Notes: a model not told the origin generated them from the sequence alone. Shown: positions 9,222 through 18,006, counted from the stretch's first letter. The stretch is 64,000 bases of DNA from Candidatus Electrothrix rattekaaiensis (GCA_032595675.1 JAVQMD010000001.1:1892640-1956639); one strand, 5' to 3'. A program made the numbers and translations.

Positions 9222-9925
9222 CAGGGCAACTCAGTAGGCAAAAACGATTACCTGTCTTGCTGGTGATCGGATACTTCGTGTTCCTCTTGCAAGCAGCAGC
9301 ATGGGCTGATTCTCCTGTGCAGAATTCAGGAAAAACAACATCTATGATCGACCTGAATGCGGAAGAACAGCAGACCGTGCAGGCGCATGAGATCCTTGTC
9401 CGGGAGAGGCCCACCAATGGTCAGCCGGGCAAGACCTTTGAGGCTGTGGCCATCATGGAGGCCGGGCGCGAGGTCATCCGGGATATTGTTATGGATTATC
9501 CAAGCTACCCGGATTTCATGCCCAATGTCAGCCGTATTGAGATCCTTGCGCAGGATGAGAACACAGCCCTGCTCAACCAGACCCTTTCCCTGCCCCTGGG
9601 CAAAATCAAAAAATACCGAATCAAGCTGGAGGCGTCAGAGCCTGATGAGCAGACTTCGCTGATTCAATGGCAGCTCCAACCCTGGCCCGAACTCAAACCG
9701 GAAGAGACCATCCGGGACACCACGGGCTTCTGGCGTATTGAGGAGCTGGATGCCGCGCGTTCGCTGGTGCTGTACCATGTCTCCACTGATCCGGGCAAGG
9801 TTCCCTTTGGGCTGGGCTGGATCGTTGATATCCTCAGCAAGGACTCAGTGCCTGATGTCGTAACAAAGACCAGGGAACGGGCGGAAAGGGTCCGTGCGTT
9901 GCTGAAGGCACAGGAGCAGCAATAA
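9218..9925 (+). CDS. Secreted START/SRPBCC (COQ10-like) protein
   Basis: The 235-residue protein carries an N-terminal signal peptide (about residues 1-31, ending AAAWA-D). The rest resembles the lipid-binding SRPBCC fold, with VIRDIVMDYPSYPDFMPNV at the start and TGFWRIEELD and KVPFGLGWIVDILS later. It would act in the periplasm. Its start overlaps the end of the phosphatidyltransferase gene, and the bidirectional terminator follows. A role in lipid handling is an inference from the fold and the neighbour. Confidence 0.7.
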   Translation: MTGQLSRQKRLPVLLVIGYFVFLLQAAAWADSPVQNSGKTTSMIDLNAEEQQTVQAHEILVRERPTNGQPGKTFEAVAIMEAGREVIRDIVMDYPSYPDFMPNVSRIEILAQDENTALLNQTLSLPLGKIKKYRIKLEASEPDEQTSLIQWQLQPWPELKPEETIRDTTGFWRIEELDAARSLVLYHVSTDPGKVPFGLGWIVDILSKDSVPDVVTKTRERAERVRALLKAQEQQ

Positions 9926-10023
9926 GGCATGAGTGGGCGACCGGCGTATTCTTCATCTCGGGTACAGCGGAGCGCAGCAGCTTTTTGACCGGGTGACAGT
10001 TGTTGAATTCTGGAGGAAGGGTA

Positions 10024-10063
10024 AAAAAAGGCCGTTAGCTATTTAAAGCTGACGGCCTTTTTT
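10024..10063. terminator. Bidirectional rho-independent terminator
   Basis: An 11-bp stem GGCCGTTAGCT/AGCTGACGGCC (one wobble) with a loop of about five bases is flanked by an A run on the left and T6 on the right. It can stop both the 9218-9925 transcript and the convergent barrel-protein gene. Confidence 0.9.
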
Positions 10064-10084
10064 GCATTCCTGTTCTTTTTATAT

Positions 10085-10591
10085 TTAAAATCTTTTGCGT
10101 AGTCCAATAGAGAACCCATCAACATCATCAACAAGCTGCAAAAGAAATTCGGCATTTAAAGAAAATCCATTAAGAAAATCATATTGCAATCCAGCACCTA
10201 AAGAAAAGTCGGTATCGTCATCAGTTATTTCAACTCCAAATATTTCCATAGATGCCTCTGCATGTGAAAAACCAAACAGTCCATATGGGCGAAATTGACC
10301 CGCCCTATACTCCGCACGCAAGTATCCGCCTATATGATAGTCAAGTTGCACATTATCTTCATCAGCAATACTAAAACTCGCCCTCCCTTCAAGAGCCAAA
10401 GGAAGTGGCCCAAGTTTACCAATATACGCTCCAAATACCCCCTGGGCATTAATTCCATAATCATCATATTTGACAATATCTGCGCCAAAATATTTTTCGC
10501 CTACAGAAAAAAAGTCGTCTGCAAAAGCAAACTCAACGCAGCCCAGTGTCAGTAAAAAAATAACAATTGCAGTCATTTTTTTCATTTTCAT
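10085..10591 (-). CDS. Outer-membrane beta-barrel protein
   Basis: This 168-residue protein has a clear signal peptide (MKMKKMTAIVIFLLTLGC to AFA). Alternating polar and aromatic strands follow (GVFGAYIGKLGPLPLALEGR, YLRAEYRAGQFRPYGLFGF) and the last residues are GLRKRF, with a C-terminal Phe as in many porin-like barrels. It resembles small 8-strand OmpA/W-like barrels. Function unknown. CAAGGAGATG lies upstream of the ATG. Confidence 0.75.
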   Translation of the reverse strand: MKMKKMTAIVIFLLTLGCVEFAFADDFFSVGEKYFGADIVKYDDYGINAQGVFGAYIGKLGPLPLALEGRASFSIADEDNVQLDYHIGGYLRAEYRAGQFRPYGLFGFSHAEASMEIFGVEITDDDTDFSLGAGLQYDFLNGFSLNAEFLLQLVDDVDGFSIGLRKRF

Positions 10592-10640
10592 CTCCTTGGT
10601 AAGAATAATTAAAGTTTAATTGAAAAAATATTTTACGTAT

Positions 10641-10657
10641 ATAGAATGAGATTCTAT
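10641..10657. promoter_or_regulatory. Inverted repeat upstream of the barrel gene
   Basis: ATAGAAT-GAG-ATTCTAT is a perfect 7-bp inverted repeat about 50 bp before the barrel-gene start, next to a TTGATA-like -35. It could be an operator or a leader hairpin. Confidence 0.4.
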
Positions 10658-10817
10658 CAAAAGTAAACAAAAAACACCCTCAGCAGAAAAAAAGACACAT
10701 CTCAGTATCACACCCCAAAACCAAACCGCGCAGCCATACGGGTTACAGGCCAGGATCACAGGTTCGAATCCCAATACCTCCCTTTCACACCTTCCCCACC
10801 ACCCCGATCCGACAAAA

Positions 10818-11093
10818 ATTTATCGAGTACCAAACAGATCATTTATCGAGCGTAGAGTAATGTACTCTACGCCCGTAATCCAAAGCATTCATCGAGTATC
10901 AAACAGATCGTTTATCGAGTATCAAACGGATCGTTTATCGAGTACCAAACAGATCATTCATCGGGAATGCCTCGACCCATTTATCGAGTATGCCTCGACC
11001 CATTTATCGAGTATGCCCCGACCAATTCATCGGGAACGCCTCGACCCATTTATCAAGTATACCCCAACCTATTCATCGGCAGTACTTTTTATC
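10818..11093. repeat. Array of twelve 23-bp degenerate tandem repeats
   Basis: Units start exactly every 23 bp at 10818, 10841, 10864, 10887, 10910, 10933, 10956, 10979, 11002, 11025, 11048 and 11071. The 5' half is conserved (ATTYATCGRGTA). The 3' half falls into two classes, CCAAACAGATC in the left part and TGCCTCGACCC in the right part. Units 2 and 3 are replaced by sequence forming a perfect 10-bp-stem hairpin (10850-10872), yet the 23-bp phase is kept. The period is not a multiple of three, so this is not a coding repeat. Confidence 0.9.
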
Positions 11094-11221
11094 AACAGAA
11101 CATGCTCCTTCTCAGCGCAAATAATATTTTTCAAAGCTTGCAATGTTGGTTGATTCATAAGACTATATGTTCCGATACCCTGAGCGTCCTGAAAATTCCG
11201 CATCCTATAAAGAGGAAGGCC

Positions 11222-12157
11222 ATGTTAAGCCAATTAAAACTGAATAAAACAACCGTGGTAACCATTGACTGGGATATGACTCCAGACCTTGCTTTCTGCA
11301 CCTTTTCCGCCAAAGGTCTGCGGGAGGAACTGATCAGCACCAAGGAACGAACCTGTTATTTCTTTATTGATAACTGGGGGGATGAACCTAAGCTCTGCCT
11401 CATGGAGCGTGGGGTACGATATGTGCATATTATGGCGGAGATCACGGCACCCAAGGAGATCGTGCTTGCTTGCATTCACCGGCAGGGAGCCAAGGCATCC
11501 ACCCGTGACAATTTCCCTGTTGATGACATCCTCAAGGAATGGCTGCTGGCCGAGGTCGTGGACCGGAAGGACAGCCCGTATCTTCGACTGACAGTTGCGC
11601 CGCAGCCTGAAGTGGAGGATATGGGGGAACCGCTCCCGTCTCAGGAAAGCAGCGGCTTCAACGGTGAAAAGATACTCCTGCCGTCGGAACCGCGTGAGCT
11701 GTCAGAAGAACAGGTCGAGTTGCTTATCAGAGACGGGAATTTCTACGATGTTCGGCTCAATCCGCAGGGCAACGTTGCCAATGCCTTGACCGACAGCGGG
11801 GACGGACTTACAGTCCTTGACCAAGGTACCGGCCTGCTTTGGCAGCGGACCGGGCTTGACCTCTGTTCGATTCGCACCATGAAGGCAAGAATCGATGAAC
11901 TGAACAGCACAGGTTTTGCCGGTTTCCACGATTGGCGCATGCCCTCCCCGGAAGAGGCCATGTCCCTGATGGAACCGACAGCCAATGCAAAGGGAATGCA
12001 CCTGCACACCTGCTTTTCCAAAGAACAGCCCTTTATCTTTACCAATTCCCGCCGCGCCCCCACTGGCTATTGGTTTGTCGATTATGCCCAGGGCAGGATC
12101 TATTGGTCTTCCGGCACTGTGCCCGGAGGATTTTGTAGGCTGTGCAGGACGCAGTAG
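11222..12157 (+). CDS. DUF1566 (Lcl C-terminal) domain protein
   Basis: I take the ATG at 11222, preceded by AGAGGAAG, which gives 311 residues. The C-terminal third has the DUF1566 pattern: TGLLWQRTG, FAGFHDWRMPSPEEAMSL, and YWFVDYAQGRIYW with a closing CRLCRTQ. The N-terminal 190 residues are not recognised and include IDWDMTPDLAFCTFSAKG. No signal peptide is visible from this start. DUF1566 domains resemble C-lectin/FGE-like folds and often occur in surface or regulatory proteins, but no specific role is evident. Confidence 0.75.
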   Translation: MLSQLKLNKTTVVTIDWDMTPDLAFCTFSAKGLREELISTKERTCYFFIDNWGDEPKLCLMERGVRYVHIMAEITAPKEIVLACIHRQGAKASTRDNFPVDDILKEWLLAEVVDRKDSPYLRLTVAPQPEVEDMGEPLPSQESSGFNGEKILLPSEPRELSEEQVELLIRDGNFYDVRLNPQGNVANALTDSGDGLTVLDQGTGLLWQRTGLDLCSIRTMKARIDELNSTGFAGFHDWRMPSPEEAMSLMEPTANAKGMHLHTCFSKEQPFIFTNSRRAPTGYWFVDYAQGRIYWSSGTVPGGFCRLCRTQ

Positions 12158-12170
12158 TTTAAGGGGCTAA

Positions 12171-12191
12171 GGGGCACGGCGTGCCGTGCCC
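12171..12191. repeat. GC-rich palindrome, copy 1 (REP-like)
   Basis: GGGCACGGC-GT-GCCGTGCCC is a perfect 9-bp inverted repeat in the spacer after the DUF1566 gene. An identical copy stands at 51688-51708. Confidence 0.8.
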
Positions 12192-12231
12192 TGCCCTTAC
12201 CGGAACCGCAAATTCAACCCAGGAGAACCCC

Positions 12232-12441
12232 ATGACTGATCAATCATCCTACACTCTCAAAATAGAAGGCATGAGCTGCAAACATTGCGAAGCCGCTGTC
12301 ACTGAGGCGGCCCAGTCCGTTGCTGGCGTAACAGCAGCCAACGTTGACCTGGAAGCTGGCAAGGTCACTGTGCAAGGTGGTGAACCGGAGGCCGTGATCC
12401 AAGCCATTACTGAGGTAGGCTACACCGCCAACATGATCTAG
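12232..12441 (+). CDS. Heavy-metal-associated (CopZ-like) chaperone
   Basis: The protein has 69 residues from the ATG at 12232, which is preceded by AGGAGAA. It is a single HMA domain with the metal-binding loop GMSCKHC (CxxC) and the ferredoxin-like fold pattern ending EVGYTANMI. It would carry Cu(I) or a related soft metal in the cytoplasm. It sits directly before hoxF, but a likely terminator lies between them, and no copper ATPase is nearby. Confidence 0.88.
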   Translation: MTDQSSYTLKIEGMSCKHCEAAVTEAAQSVAGVTAANVDLEAGKVTVQGGEPEAVIQAITEVGYTANMI

Positions 12442-12494
12442 CCGACCACACCCGATCCGGGGCCTGTCTCTGTGCAAGGCCCTCCAGCAAAGAG

Positions 12495-12528
12495 AGCTGA
12501 ACTGCGGTTTACCCGGCTATTTTTTTTT
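12495..12528 (+). terminator. Possible terminator after the CopZ-like gene
   Basis: AGCTG pairs with CGGCT, with a second short AAC/GTT pairing inside, and is followed by nine T residues. The stem is weak, so the call rests mostly on the T run. Confidence 0.4.
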
Positions 12529-12598
12529 GCAAAAAAAGAGCAGCATGGTACTATGGAACAGAGCTTTTTAAGCCATTCTTCAAAAAGGGGAGAAACCT

Positions 12599-14443
12599 AT
12601 GTCCGACCATATTGCCGCTCTTGCAAATATTGCTGCAAAGTATGATAACGATCCGAACCGGCTGCTTGACATACTCATTGATGTGCAGGCCCAGGAGCGT
12701 TGCGTCACCGATGATGTTGCCCGGCAACTGGCCCAACAAGTGGGACTGTCCTGGGCTGATATCCACCAAACTGTTTCCTTTTATCATTTCCTTTCCGAGA
12801 CACCACGCGGGGAATACACTATCTACCTCAATAATGGCCCGGTTGCCATTATGCAGGGCTATGAAGAGGTTGCTGCCGCATTCAGCGAGGCCGCAGGCTG
12901 TGCCATTGACTCTGTAACAGAAGATGGACGTATCGGCCTCTTTGTCACAGCTGATATCGGTATGGGCGATCAAGAGATCGCCGCCTTGATCAACAGGGTT
13001 GTCTTTACCTGCCTGACCCCGGAAAAGGCCCGTGCCTTGGTCAAAGATATGCAGGAAGGCCTGTCTGTCCAGGACATGGCCAGAAAACACAGAGAATATG
13101 GGGACGGGAATAATAGCCTCCCTGCTATCCATTCTATGGTCCGCAATAATATCCAAAAGGCTGGACCAGTATGTTTAGGCCCATATGAAGTTGGGGTTGC
13201 CCTGCGAAAATGCATCACCCAATCTCCAGAAGATATTCTTTCTCAGATCAAAGCCTCCAAGCTGCGGGGACGTGGCGGGGCTGGATTCCCCACTGCCATG
13301 AAATGGGAATTCTGCGCCAAGGCCCAAGGGCCGGAACGCTGCGTGGTCGCCAATGCCGATGAAGGCGAGCCAGGTACTTTCAAGGATCGGGTGCTGCTCA
13401 CCGAACGGGCAGAACTCCTCTTTGAAGGCATGGCTCTCTGTGCCTATGCGGTCGGGGCCACAACCGGTTCCCTGTATCTGCGCGGAGAATACACCTATCT
13501 CAGGGAATATCTGGAACAGGTGCTGGAGCAGATGCGAGCAGATAACCTGCTGGGCAAAGACATTGCAGGCAAAGCAGGCTTTGATTTCGATATCCGAATA
13601 CAGTTAGGTGCTGGTTCTTATGTCTGCGGCGAAGAATCCGCCTTGCTGGAATCTGCTGAAGGCAAACGAGGCGAGCCAAGAAACCGGCCTCCCTTCCCGG
13701 CCCAGAGCGGCTACCGGGCAATGCCCACGGTCATTGATAATGTGGAGACCCTTGCCTCTGCGGCCCAGATCATTGATAAGGGGGCTGCATGGTTCATGAG
13801 CATGGGGACCGAGGAATCCACAGGCACCAAGGTACTGTCCATCTCTGGAGACTGTGACCGACCCGGCATCTACGAGGTTGAATTCGGCGTCACCATTGGT
13901 GCGTTGCTGGATATGGCCGGGGCCAGAGACCCACAGGCCGTACAGGTGGGTGGCCCCTCCGGCCATTGCCTGAATGCTGAAGCCAGGGACACCATGATCA
14001 GCTTTGAGGGCTGCTCCTCAGCCGGTGCAATCATCATCATCGGAAAACAGCATGATCTGCTGGCTATTATTGATAATTTCATGGAATTCTTTACTGACGA
14101 GTCCTGCGGCTCCTGTGTCCCCTGTCGGTCCGGCACCTGGATGCTGCGTAATACCCTGCGCCGAATCAGGCAGGGACAGGGCACGCGGGAAGATCTCACA
14201 TCCATGCGCCAGTTGAGTGAAGTCATGAAAAAAACCACCAAATGTGGTTTGGGCCATACTGCGCCCCATCCTATCCTCAATACTATGGATAATTTTCCCC
14301 ATCTCTATGAGGCCCTGATCCCTGAACAGAGTGATATCCGGGTCTTTGACCTGAATGCGTCAATCAAGGCCGCCAATGCTGCGGTGGGCAGAACATCTGC
14401 TGCGTCTGAGGAGACTGGGGAAAAAGAGGAGGAACAGTTATGA
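12599..14443 (+). CDS. hoxF: NAD-reducing hydrogenase diaphorase subunit HoxF
   Basis: This 614-residue protein fuses an N-terminal NuoE-like thioredoxin-fold domain (about 1-170) to a NuoF-like FMN/NADH module. GRGGAGFP (near 224) and ANADEGEPGTFKDR form the NADH/FMN site, and ESCGSCVPCRSG plus a later TKCGLG supply the [4Fe-4S] ligands. The NuoE-like domain has lost the usual [2Fe-2S] cysteines (NNGPVAIMQG where CxGTACH is expected). With HoxU it passes hydrogenase electrons to NAD+. GGGGAG precedes the ATG, and its stop overlaps the hoxU start. Confidence 0.93.
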   Translation: MSDHIAALANIAAKYDNDPNRLLDILIDVQAQERCVTDDVARQLAQQVGLSWADIHQTVSFYHFLSETPRGEYTIYLNNGPVAIMQGYEEVAAAFSEAAGCAIDSVTEDGRIGLFVTADIGMGDQEIAALINRVVFTCLTPEKARALVKDMQEGLSVQDMARKHREYGDGNNSLPAIHSMVRNNIQKAGPVCLGPYEVGVALRKCITQSPEDILSQIKASKLRGRGGAGFPTAMKWEFCAKAQGPERCVVANADEGEPGTFKDRVLLTERAELLFEGMALCAYAVGATTGSLYLRGEYTYLREYLEQVLEQMRADNLLGKDIAGKAGFDFDIRIQLGAGSYVCGEESALLESAEGKRGEPRNRPPFPAQSGYRAMPTVIDNVETLASAAQIIDKGAAWFMSMGTEESTGTKVLSISGDCDRPGIYEVEFGVTIGALLDMAGARDPQAVQVGGPSGHCLNAEARDTMISFEGCSSAGAIIIIGKQHDLLAIIDNFMEFFTDESCGSCVPCRSGTWMLRNTLRRIRQGQGTREDLTSMRQLSEVMKKTTKCGLGHTAPHPILNTMDNFPHLYEALIPEQSDIRVFDLNASIKAANAAVGRTSAASEETGEKEEEQL

Positions 14444-15204
14444 GTGAAACGATTGCAACAGCGAGTGAGACAATTACCCTGACCATTGACGGACAGGAAA
14501 TCCAGGCAAAGGCAGGACAGACCATCCTCCAGGCTGCCCAAAAAAACGGGATCTACATCCCCACTCTTTGCGCCCTGCATGCAACCAAGGAAAACGGGCT
14601 GAAAACCGATATTGCCCCAGGCACCTGCCGTATCTGTACGGTCAAAGTCAACGGTCGTACTATGGCGGCTTGCACCACCCCGGTTGCCCAGGATTTTATT
14701 GTGGAGAATGACACCGAGGAACTCAACGACCTGCGCAAAACCATTGTCGAACTGCTCTTTGTTGAGGGCAATCATTTCTGTCCTTCCTGTGAAAAAAGCG
14801 GCTCCTGCGATCTCCAGGCCCTGGCCTATCGTTATCAGATGCTCTCGCCCCGATTTCGCTATGCCTTTAGCTCCCGTGAGGTCAATGCCGAGTCTCCTAA
14901 ACTCCTTTTTGACCGCAACCGCTGTATCCTCTGCCGACGTTGCGTCCTGGCTATCACGACCGAGGACGGGAAACAGCTCTTTGGCTTTACCAAGCGAGGG
15001 GATAAAAGCGGGATTATCATGGATGAAGAGCTGGTCAAAAACATCTCGGAAGAGCAGGCCCAACAGGCCATGCACATCTGTCCGGTGGGAGCCATCATCC
15101 GCAAAGAAAAGGGCTTTGACACCCCCTTTGGTCAGCGGAAATACGATCATAATCCCATCGGTTCGGAGACGGTCTGCACAACCTGCAACGGAGAAAAATC
15201 ATGA
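14440..15204 (+). CDS. hoxU: NAD-reducing hydrogenase diaphorase subunit HoxU
   Basis: This 254-residue iron-sulfur electron-transfer subunit is related to the N-terminal part of NuoG. In order it has a [2Fe-2S] ferredoxin domain (LCALHATKENG, then GTCRICTVKVNG and AACTTPV), a histidine-type [4Fe-4S] segment (NHFCPSCEKSGSCDLQ) and a double-cluster segment (CILCRRC with later HICPVGAI). It bridges HoxY and HoxF. ATGA overlaps join it to both neighbours. Confidence 0.93.
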   Translation: MSETIATASETITLTIDGQEIQAKAGQTILQAAQKNGIYIPTLCALHATKENGLKTDIAPGTCRICTVKVNGRTMAACTTPVAQDFIVENDTEELNDLRKTIVELLFVEGNHFCPSCEKSGSCDLQALAYRYQMLSPRFRYAFSSREVNAESPKLLFDRNRCILCRRCVLAITTEDGKQLFGFTKRGDKSGIIMDEELVKNISEEQAQQAMHICPVGAIIRKEKGFDTPFGQRKYDHNPIGSETVCTTCNGEKS

Positions 15205-15752
15205 AGAAACCGATTATTGCCACTGCTTCCCTGGCAGGCTGCTTCGGCTGTCACATGTCTTTTCTTGACATAGATGAACGCATTCTTGATCTTGTCGAGT
15301 TGGTTCACTGGGGCAAAAGCCCGATTAACGACATCAAGACCTTTGAGCAGGACTGCGATATCGCGCTGATTGAAGGCGGCTGCTGTAATGATGAGCATAT
15401 CCATACCCTGCGCGATTTCCGCAAACATTGCCGTATTCTGGTGGCCGTGGGCGAATGCGCCATCATGGGCGGATTACCAGCCATGCGCAATAATATTCCC
15501 ATCCAGGAATGCCTGGAAGAAGCCTATCTGAACACGCCATCCACGGCCCAGGCAAACCCGGAGCGGATTCTGCCCAATGATGCAGAGCTGCCCGCGCTGC
15601 TGGACAAGGTTTATCCCTGTCACGAGATCGTGAAGATGGATTATTTCCTGCCCGGCTGCCCACCCAGGGCTGACCTGATCTACGGGGCATTAACTGCCCT
15701 GGTAACTGGTCAGGAAGCGGAACTCCCCTATGAAGTCATCAAATTTGATTAA
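15201..15752 (+). CDS. hoxY: NAD-reducing hydrogenase small subunit HoxY
   Basis: The 183-residue small subunit holds the proximal [4Fe-4S] cluster: LAGCFGCHMSFLD at the N-terminus, VGECAIMGG in the middle and LPGCPPRADLI near the end supply the four cysteines. The short length without a Tat signal marks the cytoplasmic group 3d type. It pairs with HoxH. Confidence 0.94.
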   Translation: MKKPIIATASLAGCFGCHMSFLDIDERILDLVELVHWGKSPINDIKTFEQDCDIALIEGGCCNDEHIHTLRDFRKHCRILVAVGECAIMGGLPAMRNNIPIQECLEEAYLNTPSTAQANPERILPNDAELPALLDKVYPCHEIVKMDYFLPGCPPRADLIYGALTALVTGQEAELPYEVIKFD

Positions 15753-15783
15753 GCAACCCAGGAATCGGAGCTGATAAACCATT

Positions 15784-17250
15784 ATGGCACAAAAAATCAC
15801 TATTGAACCGGTCACCCGGGTTGAAGGGCACGGCAAAGTAACCATCCACTTGGACGATAACCATCAGGTCACAGAAAGCCGTCTCCATATTGTCGAATTT
15901 CGCGGCTTTGAACGCTTTGTCTGCGGTCGCCCCTTTTGGGAGGCACCTGTTCTGGTCCAGCGACTCTGTGGCATCTGTCCGGTCAGCCATCATCTGGCTG
16001 CGGCCAAGGCTATGGATATGCTTGTCGGGGCTGGAGACGGCAACGGCCTGACCCCGGTGGCGGAAAAGATGCGCCGCCTTATGCATTATGGCCAGATCTT
16101 CCAATCTCATGTCCTCCATTTCTTCCATCTGGCCTCGCCTGACCTGCTCTTTGGCATGGATGCAGACCCGGAGCGGAGAAATGTCATCGGCGTTATCCTG
16201 GAACATCCTGATCTGGCCAAACAGGCCGTGCTCATGCGCAAGTACGGGCAGGAAATAATTGCGGCCACAGCAGGCAAAAAGATTCACGGCACCGGGGCTG
16301 TTCCCGGCGGCATCAATAAGAATCTCAGTCTTGAGGATCGGGATGCCTTTCTCAACGGCATTAACGGCAATCCTGATCTCTCTGCGGACAAGATGATTGA
16401 GTGGTCGGAAGCGGCCTTGGCTCTGCTGCTGGATTATCACAGCAGCCATACCGATTTCCTGGACGGCTTTGCCACCTTTCCCTCCAACCACCTGTCGCTG
16501 GTTCGCCCGGACGGGGCCTTGGATCTCTATCACGGCGTGATTCGTGCTGTTGATCCTGAAGGAAAACGGATTGTCAATGACGTGGACAGCCGGGATTATC
16601 TGGATGTGGTGGAGGAAGAAGTCCGTTCCTGGAGCTATATGAAATTCCCGTATATCAAGAAACTGGGGCCGAAGGAGGGCTGGTACCGGGTTGGTCCGCT
16701 GGCCCGGCTCAATGTCTGCGATTTCATTCCCTCGCCCAAGGCCCAGGCAGCCTTTGAGCAGTTCCGCGCCTACACCAAGGGCAAGCCCAATCATATGAGC
16801 ATGCATTACCACTGGGCACGCCTGATCGAGACCCTGCATGCGGCGGAGATGATGAAGGAGCTGCTCCTTGACCCGGATCTTCAGGGCACAAATCTGGTCA
16901 CCAAGGGCGAGCGTTGCGGCGAGGGCATCGGCCTGCTTGAGGCACCCCGAGGCACCCTGTTCCACCATTACCGAGTCAATGAGCAGGATCTGATCACCAT
17001 GTGCAATCTCATTGTCTCAACCACCAATAATAACGAGCCCATGAATCGGGCCGTCAATGCGGCAGCTGTTGCTCAGATGACCGGCAAGGCCGAAATCACC
17101 GAGCCGATGATGAACGCGGTTGAGGTGGCGATCCGCGCATACGATCCCTGCCTGAGCTGCGCCACCCATGCTATGGGCCAGATGCCCCTGGAGGTCACCC
17201 TCTACGATGCTGCTGGAGCTGTGGTTGATCAGCAAAGGAAGGGTATGTGA
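15784..17250 (+). CDS. hoxH: NAD-reducing [NiFe] hydrogenase large subunit HoxH
   Basis: This 488-residue catalytic subunit carries the L1 motif RLCGICPVSHH (Cys62, Cys65) and the L2 motif DPCLSCATH (Cys456, Cys459), which bind the Ni-Fe(CN)2CO centre. The N-terminus TRVEGHGKVTIHL is typical. The 26 residues after His462 should be removed by a maturation protease, most likely HoxW encoded next. The nickel-binding residues are cysteines, not selenocysteine, even though the window encodes selenium machinery. The GTGA overlap with hoxW indicates coupling. Confidence 0.96.
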   Translation: MAQKITIEPVTRVEGHGKVTIHLDDNHQVTESRLHIVEFRGFERFVCGRPFWEAPVLVQRLCGICPVSHHLAAAKAMDMLVGAGDGNGLTPVAEKMRRLMHYGQIFQSHVLHFFHLASPDLLFGMDADPERRNVIGVILEHPDLAKQAVLMRKYGQEIIAATAGKKIHGTGAVPGGINKNLSLEDRDAFLNGINGNPDLSADKMIEWSEAALALLLDYHSSHTDFLDGFATFPSNHLSLVRPDGALDLYHGVIRAVDPEGKRIVNDVDSRDYLDVVEEEVRSWSYMKFPYIKKLGPKEGWYRVGPLARLNVCDFIPSPKAQAAFEQFRAYTKGKPNHMSMHYHWARLIETLHAAEMMKELLLDPDLQGTNLVTKGERCGEGIGLLEAPRGTLFHHYRVNEQDLITMCNLIVSTTNNNEPMNRAVNAAAVAQMTGKAEITEPMMNAVEVAIRAYDPCLSCATHAMGQMPLEVTLYDAAGAVVDQQRKGM

Positions 17251-17735
17251 AGTCACCCCCTTCCGTACTTGTCTACGGCTTCGGCAATCCGGGCCGGGAA
17301 GATGACGGGGCCGGTGTCGCTCTGGCAGAACGCATCCGGGCAGCAGCCCTGCCCGGTGTCACCACGGACAGCAATTACCAGCTCAATGTGGAAGATGCCC
17401 TGCTCCTCAGCGAGCACGACCTCGTTATCTTTGCCGACGCCACCCGCAACCCGGTTGATGGTTTTCGATTTTCCCGGCTGGAGCCTGACCCCTCTGTTTC
17501 CTTTACCACCCATGCCATGTCGCCGGGATCGGTGCTGGCCCTCTGCACACAGCTCTATGGAAAAACTCCGCCCGCCTATATGCTGGAGATTGCCGGGGTG
17601 TCTTTTGAGCTGCGTGAGGGGATGACTGCTGAGGGGGAGAAAAACGCCCTTGCTGCTGGACGGTTTTTGAAGGGATTGTTGGAGAGGGCTGATATTGCTG
17701 ATTTTGAGGCTGTGGCAAGCCTTCCTCTGAGGTAA
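17247..17735 (+). CDS. hoxW: Hydrogenase maturation endopeptidase HoxW
   Basis: The 162-residue HyaD/HybD-type protease is predicted to remove the HoxH C-terminal peptide after nickel insertion. It shows VYGFGNPGREDDGAG near the start with the metal-binding acidic residue, VIFADATRNP with a second acidic ligand, and THAMSPGSVLAL with the conserved His. The start is GTG overlapping the hoxH stop. A second, broken copy of its central part lies near 23.1 kb. Confidence 0.9.
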   Translation: MKSPPSVLVYGFGNPGREDDGAGVALAERIRAAALPGVTTDSNYQLNVEDALLLSEHDLVIFADATRNPVDGFRFSRLEPDPSVSFTTHAMSPGSVLALCTQLYGKTPPAYMLEIAGVSFELREGMTAEGEKNALAAGRFLKGLLERADIADFEAVASLPLR

Positions 17736-17882
17736 GGGGGTCAGAAGAAAATAATCATCCAGGATACTATCTTTCAGACAGACACCCTGTAGAACATCCA
17801 GGCCAATTGGATAAATATTACTTTCCCCCTCCCTAAACTATTGCATATGATTCTCGTACCACTACATTTCCGCATTTGATCG

Positions 17883-17958
17883 ACTTTCCATGTTTAACAC
17901 TTGAGTATCAGCAAGGTGGAAAATACGGTAATATATTACCGTCAATAGCATGGAAAGT
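17883..17958. repeat. Nested inverted repeats
   Basis: Outer arms ACTTTCCATG (17883-17892) and CATGGAAAGT (17949-17958) are perfectly complementary. Between them lies a perfect 18-bp palindrome, ACGGTAATATATTACCGT (17925-17942). It could be a double-site operator, a structured small RNA or a recombination site. Confidence 0.75.
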
Positions 17959-18006
17959 TTTCTGATTTTAATACTGTTATGCGCCTTTCACCTGAACCAC
18001 GTTTGT

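Larger units (their letters stand above)
10592..11221. other. 630-bp repeat-rich intergenic region
   Basis: Besides the barrel-gene leader this region holds a 17-bp inverted repeat (10641-10657), a degenerate tRNA-like T-arm (10748-10776) and the 12-unit 23-bp array (10818-11093). A plus-strand reading frame starts inside the array at 10967, but its first 85 codons translate the non-triplet repeat and are not credible coding sequence. Confidence 0.7.

Noticed and set aside
10748-10776. tRNA gene with GGTTCGAATCC T-loop
   Set aside because: The T-stem does not pair beyond two bases, and no acceptor, D-arm or anticodon arm can be folded; at best a degraded fragment.
10818-11093. CRISPR array
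   Set aside because: The units are contiguous 23-bp degenerate repeats with no unique spacers and no cas genes nearby.
10967-11221. N-terminal extension of the DUF1566 protein
   Set aside because: It translates the non-triplet 23-bp array; the ATG at 11222 has a proper ribosome-binding site.
15739-16968. 409-codon minus-strand frame opposite hoxH
   Set aside because: It is antisense to a clear HoxH with all catalytic motifs; a GC-rich shadow frame.
15784-17250. Selenocysteine in HoxH
   Set aside because: All four nickel-ligand positions are cysteine codons; no in-frame TGA is present.
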